Below the pieces are notes generated by a model. That model was not told the origin of the DNA. It did no database searches and saw only the letters and a list, made by a program, of their open reading frames with translations. The position numbers and the translations under genes are program-made. DNA of 64,000 bases, taken from contig JACKIN010000007.1 of the NCBI GenBank assembly GCA_020638495.1, forward strand, positions 131,126 through 195,125. The letters are read 5' to 3'. Positions within the stretch are counted from its first letter, which is position 1. Each line of letters opens with the position of its first letter. Below, one piece after another: positions 51,798 through 59,642 of this stretch. Origin of the DNA: Geminicoccaceae bacterium (lineage in GTDB: Bacteria; Pseudomonadota; Alphaproteobacteria; Geminicoccales; Geminicoccaceae).

Positions 51798-52835
51798 TCA
51801 GCGGCCGGACGGGGCCGGACGCAGCCACGAGGCCAGAAAGGATTCGAGGTTTCGGGTGAGCTCGGGGCTGAGATAGCCGCCCTCCTGGACCAGCACGGTC
51901 GGCAGGCCGAGCGAGGCGCAGGCTGTGGCGATCCGCCCGAAGCCCCCGGTCGTCACCGCCAGGCCGGCGAACGGATCACCCTCGAACGCGTCGAGACCGA
52001 CAGCAAGGACCAAGAGATCGGCGCCGAAGAGGCGGATGCGCTCGCTCGCCTCGGCCAGCGCCGCGAGAAAGCCGTCGTCGCCCGTGCCGAGCGCGAGCGG
52101 CAGGTTGAGGTTGTAGCCATGGCCGGGGCCGGCGCCGCGCTCGCCCGCGTGACCCCAGAAGAACGGGTAGAACCGGCTCGGATCGGCGTGGATCGAGACC
52201 GTCAGCACGTCTTGCCGCTCGTAGAACACCTGCTGCGTGCCATTGCCGTGGTGCAGGTCGATGTCGAGCACGGCCGGTCGCCTGCCGGCCCGCAGGCAGC
52301 GCTCGGCGGCGATGGCGGCGTTGCTCAAGAAGCAGAAGCCGCCGGCCCGGTCGCTCGTCGCATGGTGCCCTGGCGGGCGGCAGAGCGCATAGGCCGAGGC
52401 GGCCCCGCGCAGCACCGCGTCGGCGGCGGCGATCGCCGTCTGGGCGCTCCAGTAGGCGGAGTGCCAAGTGTGCGGGCCGATCGGGCAGGCCGTGTCCGCC
52501 TGGTGATAGCCGGCGAGCCCCGCCGGATGCGCCGGATAGACGAGGCTTCGGCCCTCGGGGTGGATGTTGGGCACCACCTCCGGACCAGCGCCCGACAAAG
52601 CGGACCAGCGCTCGTGGATCGTCTGGAGGAAAGAGAGGTAGTCGGTCGAGTGCACGGCGGCGATGGGTGCCATGCCCGCATCGCCGGGTGACTGAACCTC
52701 CAGCCCCAGGTTCCGCGCCGCTGCCAGCAGCGCGTCGATCCGCGCCGGCTGCTCGGGGCTCGGCCGCAACGTGCCGGCCACGAGGAAATGCTGCGGATCG
52801 TGCTGCCGCTGCGCCTCGTGGAAAAAGACCTGCAT
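51798..52835 (-). CDS. Acetylpolyamine amidohydrolase/histone deacetylase family protein
   Basis: A zinc deacetylase of 345 residues in the arginase/HDAC superfamily. Residues seen: PPGHHATSDRAGG with the paired catalytic His, LDIDLHHGNGTQ with Zn-binding Asp and His, AVGLDAFEGDP with the second Zn Asp, and the transition-state Tyr in VQEGGY. Bacterial members of this length remove acetyl groups from acetylpolyamines or act on acetoin/amide substrates. The pot-type transporter and aminotransferase upstream favour acetylputrescine or a related compound. ATG at 52835 (MQVFFHEAQ). It follows the gntR gene by 65 bp in the same operon. Confidence 0.88.
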   Translation of the reverse strand: MQVFFHEAQRQHDPQHFLVAGTLRPSPEQPARIDALLAAARNLGLEVQSPGDAGMAPIAAVHSTDYLSFLQTIHERWSALSGAGPEVVPNIHPEGRSLVYPAHPAGLAGYHQADTACPIGPHTWHSAYWSAQTAIAAADAVLRGAASAYALCRPPGHHATSDRAGGFCFLSNAAIAAERCLRAGRRPAVLDIDLHHGNGTQQVFYERQDVLTVSIHADPSRFYPFFWGHAGERGAGPGHGYNLNLPLALGTGDDGFLAALAEASERIRLFGADLLVLAVGLDAFEGDPFAGLAVTTGGFGRIATACASLGLPTVLVQEGGYLSPELTRNLESFLASWLRPAPSGR

Positions 52836-52900
52836 GGCGCTCCTGTCCGGGCCGGACCCGCCGGCCTGCGAAAGGAGCTTGCCGCAGGCGGACGCCACGC

Positions 52901-53668
52901 TCAAGCGATCGGGCGCCATGATTTGCGGGCGTAGAGGTAGCGCTGGAACGAGCGGAGGTCGGCGCCGCGCAGATGGCGGGCGGCGTCGGCGTCGCCTCCT
53001 TCGATCGCCATCACCAGCTCGTCCTGCATGTGCAGGGTGAACTGGTGGAACTCGAGATCGAAAGGCGCCTCCTCGGCCAGCGCCTCGGCGACGAAGGGCG
53101 CGTAGCGCAGGCGCAGCCGGCGGATGATGTCGATCAGGATGGGTGAGCCGGAGCCCGTGGCCAGCGCCAGGTTCCAGGCCATCATGCGCCGCATCGTCGG
53201 CTGCAGGTCCGCGCCGAAGCGCATGGCCCTGAGCGCCTTGGTATAGGTGTAGAGCTGACGCGCCTCGGCCGGTCGCTTGCGGGCGGCGAACCGGGCGGCG
53301 GCCTCGCCCTCGAGCAGGAAGCGCAGCGACCAGATCTCGTCCGCCGTCCTTCGGTCGAGCCTGGGCACCCGGATCGCCTTGCCGGGCGCCGAGCGCAGGG
53401 CAGCCGCGTCGATCAGCCGGCCGACGGCCTCGCGCACCGGCTGCATGCTGGTATCGAGCGAGATCGCCAGCGTGCGCAGGCTGACCTTGCTCTCGGGCAG
53501 CCACTCGCCGTCGAGAATGCGCTTTTCCAGGGTCTCGTAGACCCGCTGCGCCAGGGTCCGCGCCTCGGGCCCTTCGGTCGGCGGGTGGCCCTCGCGAGGA
53601 GGTGCCCCCTCGCGAGGGGCGCTGGCGGCCCCGGCACTCCCGCCATCCGCCGGCTCGCGGGCGGCCAC
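52901..53668 (-). CDS. GntR family transcriptional regulator (FCD-type)
   Basis: A 255-residue regulator with an N-terminal winged helix (LAQRVYETLEKRILDGEWLPESKVSLRTLA...MQPVREAVGRLIDAAALRS) and a C-terminal helical ligand domain of the FCD class (EIWSLRFLLEGEAAARFAA, FHQFTLHM, AIEGGDADAARHLRGADLRSFQRYL). The first 38 residues are low-complexity. GTG at 53668 is directly after the aminotransferase stop, so it is co-transcribed with the transport and catabolic genes. It is the obvious candidate to bind the TGTGATCAC palindromes, which would make it autoregulated; no binding data exist. Confidence 0.87.
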   Translation of the reverse strand: MAAREPADGGSAGAASAPREGAPPREGHPPTEGPEARTLAQRVYETLEKRILDGEWLPESKVSLRTLAISLDTSMQPVREAVGRLIDAAALRSAPGKAIRVPRLDRRTADEIWSLRFLLEGEAAARFAARKRPAEARQLYTYTKALRAMRFGADLQPTMRRMMAWNLALATGSGSPILIDIIRRLRLRYAPFVAEALAEEAPFDLEFHQFTLHMQDELVMAIEGGDADAARHLRGADLRSFQRYLYARKSWRPIA

Positions 53669-55081
53669 TCAGCCCGCAGCGAGCCGGGTGAGCTCCGGCG
53701 TCATCTCGTCGACGGCGGCGGCGAAGCGATCGACGGCCTGATCACATTCAGCTTTCGTGATGCAGAGCGGTGGCGAGAAGGAGATCACCTCGATGAACGG
53801 CAGGCCGCGGACCATGAGCCCGTGCTCGAGCGCCTTGGCGGCCACCAGGCGGTGCGGCACGGTCTCGGCCTTGAACGGCCGGCGCCTGGCCCGGTCGGCG
53901 GTGAACTCGACGCCGATCATCAGCCCCTCGCCGCGAATATCGCCGATGAACGGATGCTCGCCCAGCCGGTCCTTCAGCCCGGCGAGCAGATGGCCGCCGA
54001 CCGCGGCCGCGTTCGCCGCCATGCTCTCGCGCTCGAGGATCTCGAGGTTGGCGAGGCCGACCGCGCAGCCCACCGGATGACCCGAATAGGTGAAGCCGTG
54101 CATCACCGCACCGTGCTTCGGCGAGCCCGCCTCCAGCACCTTCCAGACCCGTTCCGAGACGACCGAGGCGGAAACCGGGAAGTAGGCGCTGGTGACACCC
54201 TTGGCGAGCGTCAGAAGATCGGGCTTCAGATCGTAGAGCCCGGTGGCGAACCACTCGCCGGTGCGGCAGAAGCCGGAGATCACCTCGTCGGCGATGAAGA
54301 GGATGTCGTGCCGGTTCAGCACGGCCTGCACCCGCTCGAAATAGCCCGCCGGCGGGATCAGGACGCCGCCCGTCCCCATGATCGGCTCGGCGATGAAGCC
54401 GCCGATGGTCTCCGGCCCCTCCCGCTCGATCATCGCCTCGAGCTCGGCGATCAGCCGGTCGCAGAACGCGGCCTCGCTCTCGCCATCCTCCGCGAAACGG
54501 TAGTGGTGCGGGCAGCTCGTATAGCGGACGTCGACCTCCGGCAGGTTCCACGCCTTGTGGTAGGCCTCGATGCCGGTGAGCGCCGATGCAATCGTGGTCA
54601 GCCCGTGGTAGCCGCCGGTGCGCGAGATGATCTTCTTCTTCTCGGGCGTGCCCCGGAGCGTCGCCCAGTAGCGGACGAGCTTGTAGTTCGTGTCGTTGGC
54701 ATCCGAGCCGGACGTGCCGAAGAAGACCTTCGACAGGTGCCGGGCGCCGGCCTGCTCGTGCAGCAGCTGCAGGATCCGGTCGGCGAGGCGGATGGCGGAC
54801 TCGTGCGACGACGAGCCGAAGAGGTGCCAGTAGTTGAGATCCAGCATGGCCTGCTTCGCCGCCTCGGCGAGCTCGGGCCGACCATAGCCGACATTCACGC
54901 ACCAGAGACCACCCGAGCAGTCGACGATCTCGTTCCCGCCGTGATCGCGCAGCATGGCGCCCTGGCCCCGGTCCATGATCAGGGGACCGTTCTTCTGATG
55001 GGCGGCGATCGAGGTCAGCGGATGGAACAGGCTCTCGCGATCCATGTCCTCGAGCGAGAAGTTGGGACGTTCATCGAGCAT
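53669..55081 (-). CDS. Class III aminotransferase (polyamine/omega-amino acid:pyruvate type)
   Basis: A 470-residue PLP enzyme. NYWHLFGSSSHES is the substrate region, FFGTSGSDANDTNYKL and SRTGGYHGLT hold cofactor contacts, FIADEVISGFCRTGEWF has the cofactor Asp, LTLAKGVTSAYFPVSA the Schiff-base Lys, and HGFTYSGHPVGCAVG the closing motif. This pattern is that of putrescine/cadaverine:pyruvate or beta-alanine:pyruvate aminotransferases (SpuC-like). It follows the pot-type permeases by 82 bp, so it probably transaminates the imported amine to an aldehyde. Confidence 0.9.
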   Translation of the reverse strand: MLDERPNFSLEDMDRESLFHPLTSIAAHQKNGPLIMDRGQGAMLRDHGGNEIVDCSGGLWCVNVGYGRPELAEAAKQAMLDLNYWHLFGSSSHESAIRLADRILQLLHEQAGARHLSKVFFGTSGSDANDTNYKLVRYWATLRGTPEKKKIISRTGGYHGLTTIASALTGIEAYHKAWNLPEVDVRYTSCPHHYRFAEDGESEAAFCDRLIAELEAMIEREGPETIGGFIAEPIMGTGGVLIPPAGYFERVQAVLNRHDILFIADEVISGFCRTGEWFATGLYDLKPDLLTLAKGVTSAYFPVSASVVSERVWKVLEAGSPKHGAVMHGFTYSGHPVGCAVGLANLEILERESMAANAAAVGGHLLAGLKDRLGEHPFIGDIRGEGLMIGVEFTADRARRRPFKAETVPHRLVAAKALEHGLMVRGLPFIEVISFSPPLCITKAECDQAVDRFAAAVDEMTPELTRLAAG

Positions 55082-55163
55082 ATCTGACCCTCTATTGTTG
55101 GCCTTGGCCGGCAGCGCCGGTGGCCCGTTTCGCAGGCGACACTTCCCCGTCCCATGCAGCCCG

Positions 55164-56030
55164 TCAGTCGCGATCGAGCTTCACGAACAGGAACCAGAAG
55201 AACGCACCCATGACCGGCAGGGTGACGAAGAGAATGATCGTCGCCAGCGCGAAGATGATCGGCACCTGCGACTGCTGCGAGGCCGCCATCGCCCAGTTGT
55301 AGATCGGCATGGTGGTCTCGATGCCACGGACGAAGAGCGAGCGCAGCAGCTCGTTGAAAGAGAGCAGAAAGCCGAAGACGCCGGCGCCGAGCACGCCCGG
55401 GCGGAGCAGCGGCATCTCGATTTCCCAGAACCGCCGCCAGGGCGAGGCGCCGAGATCCTCGGCGGCCTCGAGGAGGCGAATGTCGAAGCGGCTGGCGACG
55501 ACGAGCACCAGCAGCAGCGCGAACGGCAGGGCCCAGACGAGCTGGGCGATGAAGATCGACCAGAGGCCGAGCGTCAGCCCCATCAGGATCCGCAGGAAGA
55601 TGAAGAGGGCGGCACCCATTGTGAGCCCCGGGACGAAGAGCGGCAGCAGCGTCAAGAGCAGCACGGGTCCGGGCCGGCGCATGCGGGTGATGGCGCGCCC
55701 TACGAACGTCGCCACGATCATGCAGCAGAGCGCCACGAGCGCGCTCATCCAGATGCTCGTCCACAGCGGCGGCACCCAGCGTTCGTCGCCCAGCAGCAGG
55801 CTGAAGTTGGCGAGCGTCAACGGATAGGGGATGCCGGAGAGCGGCCGTGCCGAGAAGGACATGACGGCGAGCCAGACGAGCGGGATGTAGATCGCGGCGA
55901 TGGCGAAGAAGCCCAGCGCCATGGCGACACCGGGCCAGACCCGCCAGCGGCTGGCCTGACGGAGAAGGCGGATGGTCGGGGCGATCTCGCTCTCGTCGAC
56001 CAGGGCCACCGGCAGGGTGCTGGTGCTCAT
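55164..56030 (-). CDS. potC: Spermidine/putrescine-type ABC transporter permease, PotC-like
   Basis: A 288-residue permease with six main membrane helices. The N-terminal LVWLAVMSFSARPLSGIPYP matches PotC-type permeases, and the EAA loop is LLEAAEDLGASPWRRFWEIEMP. ATG at 56030 overlaps the potB stop (ATGA). It pairs with PotB to form the channel of the operon's importer. The ligand is inferred from the PotD-type receptor and the catabolic genes downstream, so polyamine is likely but not certain. Confidence 0.87.
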   Translation of the reverse strand: MSTSTLPVALVDESEIAPTIRLLRQASRWRVWPGVAMALGFFAIAAIYIPLVWLAVMSFSARPLSGIPYPLTLANFSLLLGDERWVPPLWTSIWMSALVALCCMIVATFVGRAITRMRRPGPVLLLTLLPLFVPGLTMGAALFIFLRILMGLTLGLWSIFIAQLVWALPFALLLVLVVASRFDIRLLEAAEDLGASPWRRFWEIEMPLLRPGVLGAGVFGFLLSFNELLRSLFVRGIETTMPIYNWAMAASQQSQVPIIFALATIILFVTLPVMGAFFWFLFVKLDRD

Positions 56031-56947
56031 CGGTGGAGCGCCGAGAAGATGGTGGCGAGATCGAGGCGGTTGCGGGTGAGCAGCATGAAGGCGCCGAGGC
56101 AGAGTCCGAGCAGCACGACGACCACGGTCGAGAGGGCCGCCGCCATCGGATAGCGGATCTGCTGCAGGGCGGAATCGACCGAGTTGCCGAGCAGGTCGAC
56201 GAAGCCGCCGCCCAGAAGCTGCGGCTCCACGAAGGCCGCCATCAACGGCACGAAGGTGAAGATGATGCCGGCGAGGATGCCGGGCAGCGCCATCGGGATG
56301 ATGACGTGCAGCAGGGTCTGCACGGGGCTCGCCCCGAGATCGCCGCTGGCATGGATATAGTCGTCGTCGATCAGCGCGAGGATGATGAAGATCGGGAAGA
56401 CCATGGTAGGAAAGTTGGCGCCGAGCATGCCGAAATGCACGGCGAACTCGGAGTAGAGCAGCCAGCTGATCGGCTCGTCGACCAGGCCGGTCGAGGTCAG
56501 AACGGTGTTGATGATGCCGTTGGTGCCGAGAATCGAGCGCCAGACGAGGATCCTGGACGAAACGTCGAGGAAGAAGGGGATCGTCAGGAAGGTGATGATG
56601 ATCGCCTTGATCGTCTTCGACCGCAGGCCCTTGGCGAGCCAGAGGGCGAAGGGAAAGGCTAAAAGGAGCTCGATCACGGTCATCGTCAGCGCCACCCGGA
56701 GCGTGCGCAGCGCCACGGTCCAGCGGCCGGTCTCGACGACCGACTGCCAGGTGGCGAAGGTCGGCTCGTAGACGATCTGATACGAGCGCACCTGAAAGAA
56801 GCTGAAGACGACGAGGATCAGGAGCGGCAGGATGACGACGGCCGACCAGACAACGAGGAAGGTCGGCACGGCGAGGTCGGCCGGCGACAGGCGCGCGGCC
56901 AGCCGATCGAGCGCCGTTTCTTTTCGGGTCAGGTCGGCTGTCGCCAT
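56027..56947 (-). CDS. potB: Spermidine/putrescine-type ABC transporter permease, PotB-like
   Basis: A 306-residue permease of the PotB type: LPLLILVVFSFFQVRSYQIVYEP, FPFALWLAKGLRSKTIKAIIITFLTIPFFLDVSSRILVWRSILG and the EAA loop IHASGDLGASPVQTLLHVIIP. Six or seven membrane helices. It starts 75 bp after potD and its stop overlaps potC. The long N-terminal Lys/Arg-containing leader (MATADLTRKETALD) is cytosolic. Confidence 0.87.
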   Translation of the reverse strand: MATADLTRKETALDRLAARLSPADLAVPTFLVVWSAVVILPLLILVVFSFFQVRSYQIVYEPTFATWQSVVETGRWTVALRTLRVALTMTVIELLLAFPFALWLAKGLRSKTIKAIIITFLTIPFFLDVSSRILVWRSILGTNGIINTVLTSTGLVDEPISWLLYSEFAVHFGMLGANFPTMVFPIFIILALIDDDYIHASGDLGASPVQTLLHVIIPMALPGILAGIIFTFVPLMAAFVEPQLLGGGFVDLLGNSVDSALQQIRYPMAAALSTVVVVLLGLCLGAFMLLTRNRLDLATIFSALHR

Positions 56948-57022
56948 GGCTCGGCTCCGGTCCGGGCCGTGAACGGGCGAAGCCCCGGCTCCGCCCGTCC
57001 ACGTTCCCGCCCTATCAGGGGG

Positions 57023-58207
57023 TCAGGCGTTGAGGAAGCGCTGCCACTCGCTTTCCATTACATCGGCATTGACCGGCGTCGTATTCGCCCAGAACGGCTT
57101 CTCGAACTTGCGGGCGACCTTCTCCTCGGTCCACTTCAGGAGGTCGATATCCTCCTGCGGCCAGCCATGCTCGGTGGCATAGGCGACGCCGAGATCCATG
57201 TTGGGCCCCGCGTAGCCGCGCTGCTTGGCCTGGTACGCGCGGTACTCGCCACCGAGGAAGTAGTTGAGCAGCTTGTAGATGTTGTCGAGGTTGCCGCGCT
57301 CCATCGCCTGGCTCGAGACATTGGCGCTGTGGCCCCACTTGTAGTAGCCCTCCACCGTGAAAGCGTAGATCACGGTGCCGGGGCCGAGCGCCTCGTTGGC
57401 CTCCTTGACCGCAGGCTCCCAGCAATTGATCATGTCCACCTCGCGGTTGGACAGGAGCTGGATCTGCTCCTCGAAGGCGGTGAAGATCGTGCGGAAGTGG
57501 CCGGCACGCTTGCGCTCGATCAGAAAGTCGACGACCGGCCGCGCCTCCTCGGGCGTGAGGTCGGCCGGATCCTCGATGGCCACCCGCCCGTGGTGCTTGA
57601 GGAAGTTGGCCGTCTCGGGCAACGACTGCAGCCAGCTGCGGTCGATGGCGACACGGCCCTTGACCCGCTCGTCCTCGAAGAACGTCGTCCAGGGGATCTC
57701 GTCCATGCCGTCGGGATTGGCATCGATGACCTCAGGGAAATAGCCGAAGGCGTCGCCGTTGCCGATGACCGGCACCCCGTACTGCTTGCCGTCGAAACGC
57801 AGCCAGTCGGCCCGCTTCCAGGCGTCCGGCGTGCGCTCCCAGAGCGTCAGCTCCGGCTGGTCCTCGATGATCTCGGCATAGTAGCCCTGCGGACCGAGCA
57901 GGTTCTCGGTGCCGCCGTCGAAAATGAAGATGTCCTGGGTAGCCCCCAGATCGTTGGAGATGATATCCCGCATGAAGATGCCGATGTCGGTATTGGTCGG
58001 TGTGAACTCGACCTTGATGCCGATCGAGTTCTCCATGATGGACCAGTCTCGAAGCTGGGCCGTGGTGGTGCCATATGCCTTGACGGTCTCGCCCGCTGCC
58101 AGCGCCTGCCGGCCGAGGAGCGGCACCGAGCCGGCGGCGGCGGCGAGGCCACCCAATGTCAGCGCCTTGTCGACGAAGCTCCGCCTGCTGATGTCGAAGC
58201 TGCTCAT
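57023..58207 (-). CDS. potD: Spermidine/putrescine-type substrate-binding protein with Tat signal
   Basis: A 394-residue periplasmic receptor. The N-terminus SRRSFVDKALTLGGLAAAAG is a twin-arginine signal, so it is exported folded. The mature part has the PotD/PotF-type fold: VKAYGTTTAQLRDW, FIFDGGTENLLGPQGYYAEI, GKQYGVPVIGNGDAFGYFPEV, EVDMINCWEPAVKEAN and GNLDNIYKLLNYFLGGEYRAYQ. The ligand residues cannot be aligned with confidence by eye, so polyamine specificity rests on context. GGGAGAATCAGCC precedes the ATG. Confidence 0.87.
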   Translation of the reverse strand: MSSFDISRRSFVDKALTLGGLAAAAGSVPLLGRQALAAGETVKAYGTTTAQLRDWSIMENSIGIKVEFTPTNTDIGIFMRDIISNDLGATQDIFIFDGGTENLLGPQGYYAEIIEDQPELTLWERTPDAWKRADWLRFDGKQYGVPVIGNGDAFGYFPEVIDANPDGMDEIPWTTFFEDERVKGRVAIDRSWLQSLPETANFLKHHGRVAIEDPADLTPEEARPVVDFLIERKRAGHFRTIFTAFEEQIQLLSNREVDMINCWEPAVKEANEALGPGTVIYAFTVEGYYKWGHSANVSSQAMERGNLDNIYKLLNYFLGGEYRAYQAKQRGYAGPNMDLGVAYATEHGWPQEDIDLLKWTEEKVARKFEKPFWANTTPVNADVMESEWQRFLNA

Positions 58208-58295
58208 GGCTGATTCTCCCTTTTACTCGTTGGCTCGTTGGTCGACGGAGAGGGATGCAGCGCCAACTCGGCCGGCGCGCTGCCGCCGGATCGGC

Positions 58296-59468
58296 TCAAG
58301 GGCTCATCACCATGCAGTCCTCGCGCTTCCACCAGATGAAGGCGTCGTCCCGGGTCACCGGGTTGGCGTCCCAGATGCGGACCTTCAACTGTCCGATAGC
58401 GGTATTCGCCGTGCGGTCGAGATACTTGCCCTTGTAGATGGCAGCGCCAAACCGGCAGGGCAGGACGTTTGCGGCGGCAGGGGATTCGGGTGCCGCATCG
58501 GCCACATGCAGCCGCTCGGCGCGCAGGCCGACCACGATGTCGCTGCCGATCTCTGGCGATCCGGTCCCTGACCATCTGCCGCTGAACGTGGCTTCGCCCA
58601 GCCTGAACGTCGCATGATCGCCGTCGAGCGTCAGAAGGGTCGCTTCGAGCAGGTTCTCGACGCCCATGAACGCGGCGACAAAACGGTTGACCGGCCGATC
58701 GAAGATGTCCGTCGGCGGGCCGGACTGCTCGATCCGGCCCTTGCGCATCAGGATGATGCGGTCGCTCATGGTCAGCGCCTCTTCCTGGCTGTGCGTGATG
58801 TAGACGAAAGTCATGCCGAGCCGCTTGTGGATCTCGAGGAGCTCGACCTGCATGTCGAGCCGCAGCTTCTCGTCGAGCGCGCCGATGGGCTCGTCGAGCA
58901 GCAGGATGGCCGGCCGCGGCGCCAGGGCGCGGGCCAGCGCCACGCGCTGGCGCTCGCCACCGCTGAGCTGGTGGATACGCCGGTCGTGCTTCTCCTCGAG
59001 CCGCACCAGGCGCAGCGCCTCGCGGGCACGCGTCCGCCGCTCGGCCGGCTTCACGCCGCGCACCTTGAGCCCGTATTCGACGTTCTCGCCCACCGACATG
59101 TGCGGGAACAAGGCGTAGTGCTGGAAGACAGTAGTGCAGTTGCGCAAATAGGCCGGAACCGTGCTGACATCGACGCCGCCCAGGCGCAAGGCACCGATCC
59201 GGTAGGGCTTCTCGAGTCCCGAGATGAGCCTGAGCAGTGTGGTCTTGCCGGAACCGCTCTCACCCAGGATGGTCAGGAATTCTCCGGCCGCGGCCGACAC
59301 CGTGACACCGTCGAGCGCTACCACGTCGCCATAGACATGCACCGCGTCGATGACCTCGAGGATCGGCTTGCCCACGGTCTCGGGTGCCGGCGACGAGTCC
59401 TCCTCACCGGCCCCGGTGGCAGCCTTTTGAACCGGCTTCGTAGCCAGACGGGCAGCCAACTGCGCCAT
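58296..59468 (-). CDS. potA: Polyamine-type ABC transporter ATP-binding protein, PotA-like
   Basis: A 390-residue ATPase. Walker A GESGSGKTT, Q-loop VFQHYALFPHMSVGENVEYGL, signature LSGGERQRV, Walker B LLLDEPIGALDEKLR, switch ITHSQEEA. The C-terminal TOBE domain (FRLGEATFSGRW to VVGLRAERLHV and beyond) is typical of PotA/FbpC-like ATPases. ATG at 59468 follows GGAGAGCATCTG. It is the first gene of the eight-gene operon, and a TGTGATCAC palindrome lies 50 bp upstream. Confidence 0.9.
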   Translation of the reverse strand: MAQLAARLATKPVQKAATGAGEEDSSPAPETVGKPILEVIDAVHVYGDVVALDGVTVSAAAGEFLTILGESGSGKTTLLRLISGLEKPYRIGALRLGGVDVSTVPAYLRNCTTVFQHYALFPHMSVGENVEYGLKVRGVKPAERRTRAREALRLVRLEEKHDRRIHQLSGGERQRVALARALAPRPAILLLDEPIGALDEKLRLDMQVELLEIHKRLGMTFVYITHSQEEALTMSDRIILMRKGRIEQSGPPTDIFDRPVNRFVAAFMGVENLLEATLLTLDGDHATFRLGEATFSGRWSGTGSPEIGSDIVVGLRAERLHVADAAPESPAAANVLPCRFGAAIYKGKYLDRTANTAIGQLKVRIWDANPVTRDDAFIWWKREDCMVMSP

Positions 59469-59517
59469 CAGATGCTCTCCGTTCGACGTGGCTGGGATCG
59501 GGCCGGCACACACCTCC

Positions 59518-59533
59518 ATCTGTGATCACGGAT
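59518..59533. promoter_or_regulatory. Palindromic operator candidate upstream of potA
   Basis: ATCTGTGATCACGGAT, a 16 bp inverted repeat with one mismatched pair (ATC-N-GTGATCAC-N-GAT), 50 bp before the potA start. The core TGTGATCAC also occurs twice near 61.3 kb. The position fits a repressor site overlapping the potA promoter. The operon's own GntR regulator is the natural candidate protein. Confidence 0.6.
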
Positions 59534-59642
59534 GCCCAAACGGCGGTCAGCGTGCCCGCCCGACAGGCAGCCTCCAGGCGAGACCGGACGCCGACGGTGC
59601 GGGTCGATCAGTGTCGATACCGTGGCCCGAGTGATCATCGAC